DNA of 64,000 nt from Semisulcospira habei (GCA_036245525.1 BTPG01000007.1:123105375-123169374); one strand, 5' to 3'; shown: positions 1-10,707, numbered from the stretch's first letter. Notes: generated by a model from the letters alone, not told the origin. Translations and numbers: made by a program.

Positions 1-379
1 CATAGCGTACTGGGTAGAAAGAAATCCGCAAACAGAGAGGATATAGAGGAAGGTTGGTCGTGTCCCTTGAACTGGAAGACAGCCCAGGGCGTACACCGAG
101 GCCGTCTTGTTCGTATCGTGATGGGGAAATGGGAGACATTCCTATAGCAGATTCAAGGCAACAAAGGCAGATCGTGCCCTTATAAACGAGGACGGAACGA
201 ACTGTGGCATGGGCAGTCTGCTTGATCGCCGCGATTATTTAAAAAACAGCAAAACATACACATAGACGAAACTACGTAAATACACGCACTAACACACATA
301 CCCTCCCCCCCCCCCCCCACCCCCACTGACCCCGCCCCTCAACAAATAAAAAAGAAGAAAAGAAAATAATTTTTAAAAA

Positions 380-1015
380 GTAAAGAAAAGAAAACAAAAC
401 GAACGAAACGAAACGAAACGAAACGAAAGGGAACGGAACTAAACTGAACGAAAGGAAAGGAAACGGAACGCAACGGAACGAAACGAAACGAAACGAAATG
501 GAACGGAACAAAAGGAAATGACAGGAAAGGAAACAGAACAGAATAGAACAGAACAGAGCAGAGCAGCAGAGCAGAACAGAACAGAACAGAACAGAAAAAA
601 TCAGAGCAGAGCAGAGCAGAGCAGAGCAGTGCAGGACAGAACAGAGCAGACCAGAGCAGAGCAGAGCAAAGCAGAGCAGGACAGAGCAGGACAGAACAGA
701 ACAGAGCGGAGCAGAGCAGAACAGAGCACAACAGAAAAGAGCAGAGTAGAGCAGGACAGAACAGAACAGAGCAGAACAGAAAAGAGCAGAGCAGAGCCAG
801 ACAGAACAAAACAAAGCAGAACAGAAAATAGCAGAGCAGAACAGAGCAGAACAGAACAGAACAGAACAGAACAGAAAGGAACATAACAGAACAGAACAAA
901 ACAAAACAAAAGAAAAAACAAAACAAACAGAACAGAACAGAACAGGAAAATACCCCGAAACAAAACAAATCAAACGGAATCAGAGCAAACCAAACCAACA
1001 AACTAACCGAGAAAC
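380..1015. repeat. Purine-rich pentamer repeat (AACGA / CAGAA / CAGAG)
   Basis: A 630-base strand-asymmetric tract. The left part is mostly AACGA-type pentamers, the middle alternates CAGAA and CAGAG, and the right part decays into AAACA. Pyrimidines on this strand are almost only single C. The long open frames here (Phe/Cys/Ser-rich or Glu/Gln/Arg-rich) are products of the repeat and not genes. Similar tracts lie at 19685-19850, 20585-20800 and 24000-24520. Confidence 0.9.
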
Positions 1016-1341
1016 ACACATGACGTACAAAATAATAATAATTTATTTAAAAAGAAAAAAAGGAAAGAAAAAAAAAAAGAGTGACTTGTAACTGCTGGCA
1101 TTCATCGCAGTTTGTCAAGACAGTTCATGAATTCTTTGATCGTGAATTTTGTAAACGTGTGCCACTTAGCCGACCTTTCTGTAAGCTTGTCCTCATCAAA
1201 GCCAGTCAAATGCCACTTAAGGTCGCTCACAACCTTTTTGTGACTTGCTCCAGTATTCTTAATACGAGAACACGGCAAATATCCGCGTCTTGCCTTAACC
1301 ACTCCAGTACCACAGGAATGCGATTTACGAACGACCCAACT

Positions 1342-1412
1342 GCAAGAGGCATAGATTCTCATGAGCCCCCGCATTCGCGGGGGCTCATGAGACTCCGTTT
1401 TATACCTCTTGC
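1342..1412. mobile_element. FB-A foldback core
   Basis: Left arm starts GCAAGAGGCATAGATTCTCA and the right arm ends ACCTCTTGC. The right arm carries a small insertion near CCGTTTTATA, so the pairing is interrupted there. Confidence 0.85.
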
Positions 1413-1554
1413 TGGATCTATGCTTTAACCCCTGGCTTGTAAATCTAAAAACTCATGCTTACCACTTTCACTTCCATGTTAGGTTAGGCGGCAGTGAGCC
1501 TGCGGTAGTTTCAGGGACTTAAAGCGACCCGCTCTAGGCAGCAGGGGTGAATCT

Positions 1555-1594
1555 GGGGGGGGGGGGGGGGGAATCCTAGCCCCCCCCCCCCCCC
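1555..1594. repeat. Facing G-run and C-run
   Basis: A run of 17 G is followed eight bases later by a run of about 15 C, so one strand can form a G:C hairpin or a G-quadruplex. Run lengths are prone to assembly error. Confidence 0.8.
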
Positions 1595-1680
1595 ACCTCC
1601 GACTCAAAATTGTTTAAAACGCTATAACAAAGTCCCTATTTTGTTTGTTTGGAACACCCTCTCCGCCTCCCTATTTGATT

Positions 1681-1995
1681 TTGGGGGGGCGAGTTTGGAC
1701 ACACATACGCCACTACACCCTCCCCCTCTCCCCATCCGCTCCCCCTTTCCCCCCTCCCCCGTTGTTTGATATTTTGGCGAGTGCCGAGAGTGTTGACACA
1801 CACGCCTTCTTCCTCTACTCGCCCCCCCCCCCTCCCCCCCCCCTCCACACCCCACCCCACCCCACCCCACCCTTTGTTTGATTTTCCGGTCACTTGAAAA
1901 AGGTCTAGCGTCGGGGAGGCCTATTGTGTCTGGTTGAAGGTTCTAAACAAAAAGCTGGACACCCCTCCCCCCCTCCCCCGCCCCCTCAAAGATGG
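1681..1995. repeat. C-rich low-complexity stretch
   Basis: Runs of CCCCCTCCCC and CCACCCCACC alternate with TTTGTTTGATTTT-type spacers that recur about every 90-110 bases (near 1640, 1760, 1875). This looks like a decayed tandem unit. No gene is supported. Confidence 0.55.
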
Positions 1996-2189
1996 TAACT
2001 GATCCGACCCTGGGCAGTAAAGGGTTAACAGTTCGCAAAATCTCTTGTATAAATATTCTCACTACGTCTCAAAATAATGTTTGATAAAAAGGCTAACTTA
2101 AAATTATGAAGTATGAATGTAGAAGATTATTTTGTGCTCTTCTTCTCTCTTGTACTTGAGGAGAGTTCTGCCGTTAGTTTCAAGGGGCA

Positions 2190-2345
2190 GTGGAAACCTT
2201 GTGTTCCGTGTAGATGGATAGTAGAAAGAGGGTACTAAAAAAGTCTTAGTTGAAGCAAGACAACATTGACAACGCGTTGTATCGGCGAATTTTAGCAATC
2301 AAAGCCCACCATTGTGCAGATCACTTTAAAGTTCTGGCACTGGCA
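2190..2345 (+). repeat. Dispersed repeat Q, copy 1
   Basis: It shares GTAGAAAG, AAGTCTTAGTTGAAGCAAGA and ATCAAAGCC in the same order with 16960-17105 and 63680-63835. Here the middle reads CAACATTGACAACGCGTTGT. Class unknown. Confidence 0.7.
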
Positions 2346-2421
2346 TGGCGGAAAAGGGGTAAACAACCTCAGGTTATTTTGACAACTTCCGGTCTGAAGA
2401 ATACTACTGGAAATGGGGCCA

Positions 2422-2488
2422 GCAAAAGGCATAGATTCTCAAGAGCCCCCGCACCTGCGAGGGCTTATGAGAATCTATGCCTTTTGGC
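2422..2488. mobile_element. FB-A foldback core, AAAAGG variant
   Basis: The outer arm reads GCAAAAGGCATAG and its partner CTATGCCTTTTGGC. The GAGG to AAGG change is present in both arms. Confidence 0.88.
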
Positions 2489-2510
2489 AGGTTAGTCACA
2501 GAATCATTCA

Positions 2511-2521
2511 CCCCCCCCCCC

Positions 2522-2552
<31 letters not shown>
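2511..2552. repeat. Poly-C / poly-A tract
   Basis: About 11 C followed by about 30 A. It directly follows an FB-A core, and could be a retroposon tail or slippage product. Confidence 0.85.
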
Positions 2553-2555
<3 letters not shown>

Positions 2556-2749
2556 CGCTAAGGGATTATTTAAGGGGGCAATTTCCAGACACTACAGGAA
2601 ATTTAGGAGCTTTCAAAATTAGGCTCGGAAAAAAAGGACGAATTGAGTGTATTTCTGATAAGGCAATCAGGACCGGAGGACGAAAATTCGATATCTGCAA
2701 TTTACGGTCTTTAATAATCCGTGAGAGAACATATGCCCTACTGATAGTG

Positions 2750-2819
<70 letters not shown>

Positions 2820-3032
2820 CATCATCATTATTACTACTATTATTATTATTTGCTACTATACTGTATTACTCTACTACTACTTCTACTGCTACTACTACTA
2901 CTACTACTACTACTAAACGAACGAGTGCGGGCGAGAGAGCGAGCGAACGAACAAAACAGACAAACGAACGAAAAAATAACCAACCAACCAACCAACCAAC
3001 CAACCAAACAACCAACCAACCAACCAACCAAA
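2750..3032. repeat. Cluster of (ATT)n, (ACT)n and (CCAA)n
   Basis: Pure ATT from about 2750 to 2820, ACT from about 2870 to 2915, and CCAA from about 2975 to 3030, with little unique sequence between. The polyleucine-like frame across it is a repeat artefact. Confidence 0.92.
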
Positions 3033-3141
3033 CAAATTTTCAGAAGAATAAATTGTTAGTCGGCAGCAAACAATCAAACAAATAAATTTTTCAAAAGAAT
3101 AAATTTTTAGTTCTGCAAATACATGGTATTACCTCCAGAAA

Positions 3142-3192
3142 GCAAAGGTCCACGGGCCCACGACAGCCGCAGTGGGCCCGAAGACATTTTGC
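3142..3192. mobile_element. FB-C foldback, short deleted copy
   Basis: It keeps the outer AAAGGTCCACGGGCC and the closing GGGCCCGAAGACATTTTGC, with most of the centre deleted. A similar short form lies at 44161-44201. Confidence 0.65.
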
Positions 3193-3253
3193 TACTGAGG
3201 TTACTTTTCTCTGCCGTATAACTTAACCTCACTCTCTATTTTCTCCCCTCCAC

Positions 3254-3284
<31 letters not shown>

Positions 3285-3663
3285 ACACTCTTCCCCCTTT
3301 CACATGATTTTTTTCTTCTAGCCACTCCGGTGTTTCCGTATCCTATCCCCCATTTTTCTCGCTCAATTTCACCAATCACGCGGCCCCTCCCAGGGCTTGC
3401 CCGCTCCTTATTGACGTTTGCAGTGGGTGACAACACGACTGACAAGCACCGGGGTACCGAGACACCGTGCCCAATGTGCTAAAGGCAGCCGGCTGACGTG
3501 GTCGGCCTTAGTGTGATCACTGGGTTAGGACAAAGCGAGCACCGGTGTACTCAGACATCGATTCAGTGTGCAGGAGATCGTCAGGGCAGACGTCGACCCT
3601 CAGTAGTATTTATTGGGTGAAAACAAAAGTACTGATGCACAGAGACGGCGTCCCAGCGCGCCA

Positions 3664-3745
3664 AAACGTTATCGGGCCGACGTCAGACCTAGTCGGCCAG
3701 CGCACTGTCGTGCCGACTAGGTCTGATATAGGCCCGATGACGTTC
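3664..3745. mobile_element. FB-C foldback
   Basis: Arms AACGTTATCGGGCCGACGTC and TAGGCCCGATGACGTT enclose a GCGCACTGTCGTGC centre. The inner arms read AGACCTAGTCGGC and GCCGACTAGGTCT, a substitution block mirrored on both sides. Confidence 0.88.
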
Positions 3746-3752
3746 TGGGTAC

Positions 3753-3849
3753 TCAGTGTGTGCGTGTGTGTGTTGCGTGGGGGGGGGGGGTGAGGGGGGG
3801 GGGGGGCGTGTGTGTGTATGCGGTGTCTTCGTGTGTGTGTGTGTTTGGG

Positions 3850-3890
<41 letters not shown>

Positions 3891-4080
3891 TTGCGTGCCG
3901 TGCGTGTTTGTGCGTGTATGTGCGGTGCGTGTGTGTGTTTGTGCGTGTATGTGCGTGCGTGTGTGCGAGCATGTGTGCAATGCATGTGTGTACGCTTGAG
4001 TGCGCGTGTGATGTATGCGTGTGTGCGCGTGTGTATGCTTTTGTTGTTGAGTGCGCGCGCGTGTGTGTATGCGGTGTGAT

Positions 4081-4113
<33 letters not shown>

Positions 4114-4201
4114 AGATGTGTGTGTTTGTGTGTGTGTTGGTGTGGTGCTTCTCTGTGTGTGCCTGTGTGGGTTTCTCTCTCTCTCTCTCTCTCTCTTTTA
4201 T

Positions 4202-4287
<86 letters not shown>

Positions 4288-4291
4288 TGTG
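3753..4291. repeat. Compound (GT)n microsatellite
   Basis: Interrupted GT/GC dinucleotides run from 3753 to 4160, a (TC)n block lies at about 4173-4196, and nearly pure (GT)n runs from about 4206 to 4286. Cys/Val frames here are artefacts. Confidence 0.95.
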
Positions 4292-4406
4292 AGAACGTCT
4301 TGTATTTCACGAGGAAATAGGGATGGGTTAACAGGCAATTTAGTCGCTTCCATATAACTGGGCTAATTGAACTCAATATGTCATTTTTTCCCATTGAGAT
4401 CGAGCG

Positions 4407-4422
4407 GGTGAGCGAGAGCGAG

Positions 4423-4507
<85 letters not shown>

Positions 4508-4620
4508 GATGATGATGATGATGATGATGAAACGTTTTTATTCAGGATAAAAATCTTTTAAAGACCTATACATGGAAATCTACACACCTTTCATCATCAC
4601 GAAAATCTGCGCATCTTGCT
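4407..4620 (-). mobile_element. Retroposon 3' tail with (TC)n/(ATC)n, minus strand
   Basis: Read on the minus strand, TTTATCCTGAATAAAAACG is followed by TTTC(ATC)n and then a long (TC)n. The same junction, TTATCCTGTAAATAAAACG then (ATC)n and (TC)n, is at 39410-39640 on the plus strand. A repeated AATAAA-like end joined to a simple repeat is typical of LINE or SINE 3' ends. The body is not identified. Confidence 0.55.
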
Positions 4621-5500
4621 GCTCAAGACTGACGTCAGTTGTCCCTTAAATTCAAGGGCTTATCCTGGGTTAAGTGGACGAAAAAGGCAGTCCGGAATAC
4701 GGAAACTAAAAGCCTACCGAGGGGCAATTTTTTTCCCACAGGGCATACACCAGAACCTTATTTAAACTACCATCCTTAACACAGGTCATCTGGCAGTAAA
4801 ATAAAGACCATCACTTAGGTGACTGTAGCCACCTAGCCACCTAAATTATGGTCTTTAGCGACATGTGACACTTTTTACCCTTCAGAACATCTTGTCAGAG
4901 GACCTATCTTTAAAGAACACTTTATTCTTGCAAAAACAGTGGTTTCTCAAGAAAGGTTTCGCTGTATTTTATCTTGCAAACGTCGAGACATAAAACAAGA
5001 GCTCTCATGAAATTATTGCCGCTGTTTGCTTGATTTTTGTTTTCGGTGGCAAAATATTGCTGGCGTTAAAACTCCTGATTCGGCAATGCCCAATATGTAC
5101 TCACTAAAATCACGCGCAACCTGGTTGTGATGCATGCATGCAATTACTTGTTTCTTTTTTTGTTTTGTTTTGTTTAAACAGTATATTGCATTTTGAGGCA
5201 TAATAATATGGCACAGATTACACAACACAAAACAAGCATGCATGCAGAACTAATACGTGAAATGACTTGACAGACCAGCACACCTTCATGGTTTCGTCAT
5301 CATTCCTTATTTTCACATTTCCCCACCCACACAACACACACGACTAATACCTTAGTTCTAATTTCGGCAGAACGCAACAATAAAGTCGTTTGGCGAGAAT
5401 CCTGCAGCCCAGGATTCTCTCCCTCCCACTCTGATCCACCAACAAAAAGTGTCCATCTTTTAACCTAAATCATTGGCGGTACACAGCGAACAACACACAC
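4621..5500. other. No gene recognised
   Basis: AT-rich unique-looking sequence. The only structure seen is a small imperfect inverted repeat at about 4801-4857 (AAAGACCAT with ATGGTCTTT, and TTAGGTG with CACCTAA). Confidence 0.6.
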
Positions 5501-5507
5501 ATTTAAT

Positions 5508-5573
5508 GCAAGAGGCATAGATCCTCATAAGCCCCCGCTGTCGCGAGGGCTCACGAGGATCTATGCCTCTTGC
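5508..5573. mobile_element. FB-A foldback core
   Basis: 66 bp, nearly perfect. GCAAGAGGCATAGATCCTCA pairs with AGGATCTATGCCTCTTGC around a TGTCG loop. Confidence 0.92.
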
Positions 5574-5718
5574 TGGTCTCATTCGTGTTCGTGTGATTCA
5601 GGGAAATGAAGATAAATTATCCGACATTTTTAGAAATGTGTTTCTAGGCGCTGGTATTGAAAGACTTAAACCCTTGCAACTTGTCCAGTTTCGGTTCCAC
5701 ACAGAACGTCTTCAACCT

Positions 5719-5785
5719 GCAAGAGGCACAGATCTTCATAAGCCCCCGCATTCTGCGGGGGCTCATGAAGATCTATGTCTCTTGT
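5719..5785. mobile_element. FB-A foldback core
   Basis: Only 146 bases from the previous copy. It carries the mirrored GATCTTCAT / ATGAAGATC variant of the consensus GATCCTCAT / ATGAGGATC. Confidence 0.9.
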
Positions 5786-6173
5786 CGACACTTTTTACAT
5801 CAATCTTTCTTTCATTAGAAAACAATCCAACACCATAATGGTTACGTCGATAGGCAACTTCACTTGCCAATCTTTCTTACAGTGGGAAAAATTATCGTTT
5901 TTGTGTGTGTGTGTGTACCAAATAGCGTCACAAGTATAGAAAAAAAAATTTCTTTAACATAATGTCCAGCCATAGAAAACATCAACGAAAATATCACTGA
6001 AAATCTTGTGTGCAAATATCTGTGTCTGGACTGCGTTTCACCAGATAATAGAAATGTCAATCAAAAACACTGGTTGTTGTAAATCCTAGTAAGACTCACG
6101 AAATGACACGACAGAAAAGCGATAGAGGTGAGTATTTTTAGAGGCTTTTATAATCACTTTGCCCGGCCAACGA

Positions 6174-6287
6174 CGGCAAAAGACATTACGTCCACTTGTG
6201 CAAAAAGCGAGAATGTCATTGTAGTACAATGACAATCTTGCTTTTCACAAAAATAGACTTACCGTTTTTTTTTTTTGCCTTTCACCG
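6174..6287. mobile_element. FB-E foldback
   Basis: Outer GGCAAAAGACATTACGTCC is paired with a decayed GACTTACCG...TTTTGCC. The core AAAAAGCGAGAATGTCATTG pairs with CAATGACAATCTTGCTTTT. Confidence 0.82.
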
Positions 6288-6459
6288 GGCTGAACACCAG
6301 GTGTGAAGATTTGGAAACACTTGTGTGGCGGACGACTAAACAAGCACACAGAAATGTGAAATAAATTTCTTCTCACGAAAGCAGTTGGATGAGTTTTTTT
6401 CCCCCACAAAAATAAAGCCCGGAACGAGATTGCTCTGTAGGGTTTTGTGAGTCAGCCCA

Positions 6460-6552
6460 GCGCGAAAAGGCCATCGGGCCGACCTCGGCCACCCCCAGCC
6501 CGCGCACGCCTGTGCGAGGGCCAACGACGGCCCGATGGCTTTTTGCGCATTG
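6460..6552. mobile_element. FB-C foldback
   Basis: GCGAAAAGGCCATCGGGCCG pairs with CGGCCCGATGGCTTTTTGCG. The inner arm is partly degraded (CACCCCCAGCCCG). Confidence 0.88.
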
Positions 6553-6559
6553 GGAGCCT

Positions 6560-7215
6560 GACTCTCTGCTGAAATATTGTGAGTGTCATAAAGTCATCAT
6601 CTGAATGCGCAAGGACTGTGCATGGAACAATTATTTTCAATGAAGAACGGCTTGACATGACATGCTGGTGACGTATCACTACCCAAATGTCCCAAAGCTT
6701 GGGAGTCAGCAAACTCCTCTCCGATATCTTTCTGCGTCAAATCGCCCTGTCTATGCGTGGCAGAGCTGTGCGTTATAGGAAACAATGTAGCGAGACTGTC
6801 CGATAGTCTTACAGAAAAAAAAGGGAAGACTTTTATGACATTTCCATATAAATGACATAAATAAACCAACAATGAGTGAAACACATTTTGGAATTCAAGG
6901 ACGAAAGAAAAAAAAAGTTATGACATTTTCCCATTATTTTACAACTTTACCCTTTTTTTTAAAGTCAACGATAAAGTGATAACAAACTCCACACAGCCGT
7001 TTGCATTTGTTGCCGCCGGCAAAGATACCACATTTCCGCACTTGCTAATGCGGTGCCAGTTAATATTCTAAAGCATTGGGTTATTTTATTGCATTTTACA
7101 CGTTTGGCAGTAACTCCTTTGGTATGGATTTTTTTCATCTAGACAATAGTGTCCCTCTGCGATTTTACATCTTACGGGCTTGCTGTACACAGTACAAGTA
7201 GCCGCACGCGCAAGG
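6560..7215. other. No gene recognised
   Basis: Unique-looking sequence left of the last visible transporter exon. I looked on the minus strand for the next SLC6 exon (TM6) and did not find one. A piece resembling FB-S (TTTTACACGTTTGGCAGTA, GGTATGGATTTTTTTCATC) lies at about 7085-7142. Confidence 0.5.
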
Positions 7216-7217
7216 AA

Positions 7218-7298
7218 TTAACACTTTCGAGACGAGCTGCACGGAGATACGCGGCTTCATGCCGCGTATACGGATGAGGGACGTCTGAAATGAGTTAA
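7218..7298. mobile_element. FB-D foldback beside transporter exon 5
   Basis: TTAACACTTTCGAGACG opens it and GACGTCTGAAATGAGTTAA closes it, with GATACGCGGC / GCCGCGTATAC inside. TTAA is present at both ends. It starts 19 bases inside the intron after the donor of the exon at 7318-7452. Confidence 0.85.
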
Positions 7299-7317
7299 TC
7301 TATGATGGAGGACTCAC

Positions 7318-7452
7318 CTCTGAACTGGCGAGACGTGTGAAGTTGGGGGTGATGTAGTAAACGACCCCACTGCCAGCGCCCGGCAGCGTGGCACCACGAC
7401 ACAGCAGGATGAAGAGCACAACGTAGGGGAACAGGGCTGTGAACCACACCAC
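7318..7452 (-). CDS. Dopamine-transporter-like SLC6 transporter, exon with TM5
   Basis: 135 bp, 45 codons, in phase 0. The acceptor CACGTGCAG precedes GTG GTG TGG and the donor is GAG|GTGAGT. The peptide begins [14 protein letters not shown] and continues [15 protein letters not shown], the TM5 and third extracellular loop start of SLC6 monoamine transporters, in which V-V-W-x-T-A and RGxTLPG are family-typical. It ends [11 protein letters not shown], where the next exon should begin. No continuation is visible to the left, so the rest of the gene, TM6 to TM12, must lie outside the window. Confidence 0.93.
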
Positions 7453-8187
7453 CTGCACGTGATACGCGGACAACACATACAGTCAACGGCGCGCATTACA
7501 AGGTCAGATACAACAACAAAGGACGGATATAGAGCTCATACATTTTTGTCAGAAATCAGTCAAAACAGATTAAAAACCCAGACAAACATTCGATTAAGCC
7601 ACTGTTTGCATCAAAAGACGCGCAGTTTTTTAATTTAATTTTTTGGGGCCTGCTTGTGATTTCTGGAAGATCCCTATTATTCCTGACTTCCTGTCACGCA
7701 AAATAAATCACGAGTGCTCAGTTCGACCGATACAATCCGAGATTTAACGAGCATTTCATCAGTCTGCCTGAGCACGAATGAAGTACTTTGCGCGAAGGGA
7801 CGGGATCCGACATAATTCAGTTGATTAATACAACGAACGCACCTCAGATTTCACGTCCAAACGGCGCTCTTCTCCTCAGAGTTGCCCACAGAAAGGAAGT
7901 CCTGCATGTTTGTGATAGATTCCCAACAATACACTTCTACGTCATACTTTGCAGTCCTTGTCTTGCATTGTTTCGAACTGCGATAACAGCATTCGTCAGC
8001 TGCAGTGACGTGAAATTCAGAATGACGTCAACAGATGCAGTCAATGCGTCTGTCTCCGCCTCTACTTAGCGTCACGCAGTTAATGCAAAAAGTGGTCAGA
8101 GGCCGTGACGGAGACATCATAAGCTGTATCTCACATGTGAAATGAGATAGCGTAGTATCGCATGTCCCTGGAAAGGGCTGGGATTTT
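7453..8187. other. Intron sequence, no feature recognised
   Basis: Right of the TM5 exon. No foldback, simple repeat or coding exon was seen here. Confidence 0.5.
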
Positions 8188-8732
8188 GCAAATATAGAAT
8201 CTTACATAATTATGTGTTTAGGTAATACGGAGAATCTCACTCGAGTGGTTTTAAAACTTTATCCTACGAGCGAAAGCGAGTAGGATAAGGTTTTAAGACC
8301 ACGAGAGTGAGATTCTCAGCATCACCTAAACCCCGATGTAAGAATCTATTTCTTACTCACCTTTTTCTTGGCATAAATCCGATGCCAGCTGGTCTTCGGC
8401 ACACACCTAGTCACAACACAGCCGCCATTGTGTCTTGGCAAAGGTCTTGATGTAATTTACTTTGTAATGTGACGTCAATACTTTGGATGCCAGACAAATG
8501 TTCCTAATAGCGCAGTACGTGACGCCAGAGTGCCAGTCGTCACTGTGAAATGATGTCATTGAGCGTGAGATGAAAGTAGGTCAAGTTTTAATATGCCTTT
8601 TTGTTCACCAGACTTTCTACAGAACAATGTTGTGCACACTTGGCCGTTCATGCAACACGGCTGTATCACACACGTGTGTGATAAAGCTTTTCCGCTCAAA
8701 GGCAGCGAAGAAGGAGGCGTGTAAGAAATACT
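8188..8732. repeat. FB-G tandem unit, copy 1
   Basis: A ~545-bp unit starting GAATCTTACATAATTATG. It contains a palindrome, AGAATCTCACTCGAGTG ... ATCCTACGAGCGAAAGC ... GCGAGTAGGATAAGG ... GAGTGAGATTCTC, then about 380 bp of unique sequence with a CACACGTGTGTG hairpin, and ends GAGGCGTGTAAGAAATA. An intact second copy follows immediately. Confidence 0.9.
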
Positions 8733-9315
8733 GAATCTTACATCGGTATTTAGGTCATACTGAGAATCTCACTCGAGTGCACTTAAAACATTATCCTACG
8801 AGCAAAAACGAGTAGGATAAGGTTTGAAGAGCACGAGAGTGAGATTCTCAGTATCACATAAACACCGATGTAAGAATCTATTTCTTTCTTAACTTTTTCT
8901 TGCATAAATCCGATGTTAGTTTTTTTTTTTTTTTCGGCACATGCCCAGTCACAACACAGAAGCCATTGTGTCTTGGCAAAGATCTTGACGTAAGTTAGTT
9001 TGTAATGTGATGTCAATATTTGGGATGCCAGACAAATGTACCTAATAGCGCAATACATGACGCCAGAGTGCCAGTGGCCACTATAAATTGATGTCATTGC
9101 GCGTGAGCTGAAAGTTTGTCAATTTTCAGTATCGCGTGTGCCCATACCTATTTGTTGACCAGACTTTTTACAGGACGATGTTGTGCACACTTGGCCGTTC
9201 ACGCAGCACGGCTGTATCACACACGTGTGATACAGCTAAGCTGTATCACACGTGTATGACACAGCATTTCCGTTCAAAACATGCCAGGAGCAAAGAAGGA
9301 GGTGTTTAAGAAATA
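8733..9315. repeat. FB-G tandem unit, copy 2
   Basis: Direct copy of 8188-8732 with scattered substitutions. It is ~38 bp longer, largely because the GCTGTATCACACACGTG hairpin near 9210-9270 is present in duplicated inverted form. It ends GAGGTGTTTAAGAAATA. Both copies lie in the intron between the TM4 and TM5 exons. Confidence 0.9.
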
Positions 9316-9552
9316 AGTATAAAAACGCTATTTTTCTATGAGGTCCCTGCCACACTTTTTGTATGAAAATGTATTACGCCCGTCACAAACGTCAGATATA
9401 CCAACAAAAAATGTGGGTACCCTGACACTCTTTGTAACAGCAGAAACTGTTTTGAGCAGCCATCTTTTTTTTTCCAAGAAAAAGTGGTTTTGAAAGTCTT
9501 TCTAGAGAAGGCTTGAATGGCAAAAAGTGTCAAATGTCATTAAAGACCATAA

Positions 9553-9695
9553 TTAACCCGTTCAGTGCCAAGAAACTGTGAACACACCCAACATCACTTT
9601 GAATCCATGTTCCTGGGACAGCTAGTGCTTGCTGGTGTTGAACTGACGAAGACTGCAGAAACACAGTTTCCGTCAACGGGCACTGAACATGTTAA
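9553..9695. mobile_element. FB-P foldback-like element with TTAA ends
   Basis: It opens TTAACCCGTTCAGTGCC and closes GGGCACTGAACATGTTAA. GAAACTGTG and CACAGTTTC are a second inverted pair inside. TTAA flanks are present at both sides. Confidence 0.75.
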
Positions 9696-10039
9696 GTTGC
9701 CTCAACCACATAAATGATTTAATGAAGGCAATCTTTCATAAGTATGGTCACTCAAAACAGGTTCTACTGTATATGCTAGACAAGAATGGCTGGCTGGCTG
9801 GACTGATGACTAGGCAGATGGCTCGATGGGTGGATGAATAAATGTGTATATCCATAGATGGATGGGTTTGGCTGGGTGATCAAACAAGCCAAACCCATTC
9901 ATCTATTGATATACATTAGGGCGAACAGGAAAATAATTGATAGGTTGATGGCTAGGTAAGTGGATGGGTGTATGGACGGAAATAATTTATTAGAATGTTG
10001 ATATGTGGGACAGACGGATGGGTGGGCGAACAGGGCGGG

Positions 10040-10185
10040 TGAATCAAGATCAAGATCAAGATGACTTTATAATTGCTGTTGTAGAAAATAATCATACACA
10101 GCAAAATTTGTATTGCCACCGCAGGTGCTGCTCACATTCACTCACTCGCTCATTCCACAAATTACAATAACTGAGCTACAAAATA
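10040..10185 (-). mobile_element. Retroposon 3' fragment, minus strand
   Basis: The sequence GTGCTGCTCACATTCACTCA, CTCGCTCATTCCACAAATTA and CAATAACTGAGCTACAAA is shared with 50310-50385, where it directly abuts a (CAATA)n tail. Here an ATCAAGATCAAGATCAAGAT repeat takes the place of the tail. Confidence 0.6.
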
Positions 10186-10434
10186 GACGACTCGGGACGG
10201 GGGAAGCCCTTCGCCAAGGCATCTAATGGCCGGCGCTAATGGCCTCATCCGGACCCTAACCTCCCTGACACACTATTATATGTTCTTTTGTTAAGTTCCT
10301 ACGTGACAAAAGCTAGTGCAAGAAAATACAAAATACCAACAGAAACAAAATACCGTCGATGGGGAAATTATCTCCGATCTAGGCAACGGTCAAAGCTGCA
10401 CCTGGATGAATACAATGACGCAGATACGCCCGTA

Positions 10435-10538
10435 TATGGCAAAAGTCAGTATGTCCTTTTTTGAGAAAAGCGAGATTTTCATTGTTTTACAATGGAAATC
10501 TCGCTTTTCTCAAAAACGGACATACTGGCTTTTGCCAT
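10435..10538. mobile_element. FB-E foldback beside transporter exon 4
   Basis: The best FB-E copy, a near-perfect 104-bp palindrome. TATGGCAAAAGTCAGTATGT pairs with ACATACTGGCTTTTGCCATA and AAAGCGAGATTTTCATTG pairs with CAATGGAAATCTCGCTTTT. It begins about 30 bases into the intron after the donor of the exon at 10569-10707. Confidence 0.95.
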
Positions 10539-10568
10539 AAAAAAAACAGAGATCTACCAAATACGTAC

Positions 10569-10707
10569 CTTGCCTGACGTGTGAATGCCTTTCCAAAGAC
10601 TGAAGTAGCAGATGAGGTAGACACCCAGTAGACACAACACTAGCTGCCATTTGATTTTGCCCACCGAGAATATCCCGTCACTCTCGTGTAACGACAACAT
10701 CCCACGC
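10569..10707 (-). CDS. Dopamine-transporter-like SLC6 transporter, exon with TM4
   Basis: 139 bp. The acceptor is GTCACACAG|GCG and the donor AAG|GTACGT. One base completes a Glu codon split across the previous intron, then 46 codons follow. The peptide runs [15 protein letters not shown], then [19 protein letters not shown], then [11 protein letters not shown]. The L-x-x-S-x-GI motif before TM4 and the YFSLWKG-x-x-TSGK end are hallmark SLC6 monoamine-transporter sequences. It joins in frame to the TM5 exon at Val-Val-Trp. The assignment to a dopamine rather than serotonin or octopamine carrier rests on resemblance as I recall it ([12 protein letters not shown]). Confidence 0.94.

Noticed and set aside
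272..1019. Several 120-233-codon open frames rich in Phe, Cys, Leu and Ser, or Glu, Gln and Arg
   Set aside because: They translate a pentamer repeat in several frames on both strands. No gene signal.
1102..1428. Frames of 90-115 codons on both strands ending in an FB-A core
   Set aside because: They share the palindrome with many others that end in RGLMRI or HEPP peptides. These recurrent peptides are translations of the FB-A arm.
2477..3085. 202-codon frame with polylysine, polyleucine and polythreonine
   Set aside because: It crosses poly-A, (ATT)n, (ACT)n and (CCAA)n in succession.
3610..4394. Overlapping Thr/His and Cys/Val frames of 70-213 codons
   Set aside because: Products of (GT)n/(CA)n. 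The same applies at 13798-14299, 25623-26212, 36897-37303, 41214-41607, 42382-42904 and 57419-57809.
1..7217. Search for TM6 and later transporter exons
   Set aside because: No segment resembling the expected TM6 or later SLC6 motifs was found on the minus strand by eye. They are inferred to lie beyond the left edge.
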